From positions 18,330 to 82,329 of the forward strand of contig QCEW01000004.1 in the NCBI GenBank assembly GCA_003280445.1: a stretch of DNA of 64,000 nt, written 5' to 3'. Under the pieces are notes generated by a model. It saw only the letters and a list, made by a program, of their open reading frames with translations, was not told where the DNA came from and ran no database searches. The stretch comes from Prochlorococcus sp. AG-363-A03. GTDB lineage: Bacteria > Cyanobacteriota > Cyanobacteriia > PCC-6307 > Cyanobiaceae. Shown here piece after piece: positions 63,978 to 64,000 of the stretch (the first letter of the stretch is position 1; each line of letters begins with the position of its first letter). The position numbers and the translations under genes were made by a program.

Positions 63978-64000
63978 TATTAGTTCCAGCTAAGATGAAA

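Overview
The window looks like a chromosomal segment from a marine picocyanobacterium, most likely a low-light Prochlorococcus. The base composition is strongly A+T-rich. Genes are short and tightly packed, often overlapping by 1-4 bases. The markers are cyanobacterial: ChlH of chlorophyll synthesis, a Psb30/Ycf12-like photosystem II peptide, a CCB-type cytochrome assembly factor, Ycf20/DUF565, and the DUF2862, DUF2949, DUF2996, DUF3038 and DUF4335 families. There are many tiny proteins of the kind typical of Prochlorococcus. I see no rRNA, insertion sequence, CRISPR array or phage module. One tRNA gene (Met, anticodon CAT) is present.

Layout. (1) 1-6.7 kb is an accessory stretch of mostly small proteins on both strands: a short Nif11 protein, a tandem pair of 49-residue membrane peptides, a uridine-kinase-like P-loop protein, an NmrA-like protein and several DUF proteins. 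(2) 6.7-40.5 kb is core. It holds an ABC exporter; S4 protein-tpiA-folP; chlH divergent from dapB; a UbiH-like monooxygenase; apt; the DUF3038/DUF4335 pair; mfd; terC; the tldD-pmbA-fmt run; a ribonuclease-R-like gene followed by ubiX; two half-size UPF0016 transporters; psb30; recJ; a HAD phosphatase with ycf20; rpmF; an FtsH-like ATPase; and a 2-Cys peroxiredoxin. (3) 40.5-47.3 kb is an island of about twenty proteins of 19-134 residues around the tRNA-Met gene. It includes a duplicated two-gene micro-cassette and an inverted paralogue pair. (4) 47.3-64 kb is core again: trmL-cobU, a CCB factor, the rpmG-rpsR-RNB-metG-lptC run divergent from pheT, a ribbon-helix-helix/J-domain protein, an ATP adenylyltransferase-like protein, and the ilvE-metH pair.

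How the genes relate. chlH, psb30 and the CCB factor serve photosynthesis. tpiA, folP, metH, metG and fmt link central carbon, folate, methionine and initiator-tRNA formylation. cobU fits cobalamin synthesis for the B12-dependent MetH. mfd and recJ serve DNA repair.

Most interesting signals. Two core-type enzymes appear to have lost their active sites. The FtsH-like ATPase has Gln-Ile-Ile-Gly-Lys where the zinc HEXXH motif should be, and it lacks the first membrane anchor. The 763-residue RNase-R-like protein has lost all four catalytic aspartates and the catalytic arginine region, while a second, minimal RNB protein in the window keeps them. The other strong candidates are the duplicated micro-cassette (a 51-residue coiled-coil protein plus a 19-20-residue peptide starting MLLPKPVRP) and the 49-residue peptides sharing STPAPTA and VGPxYDGxN.
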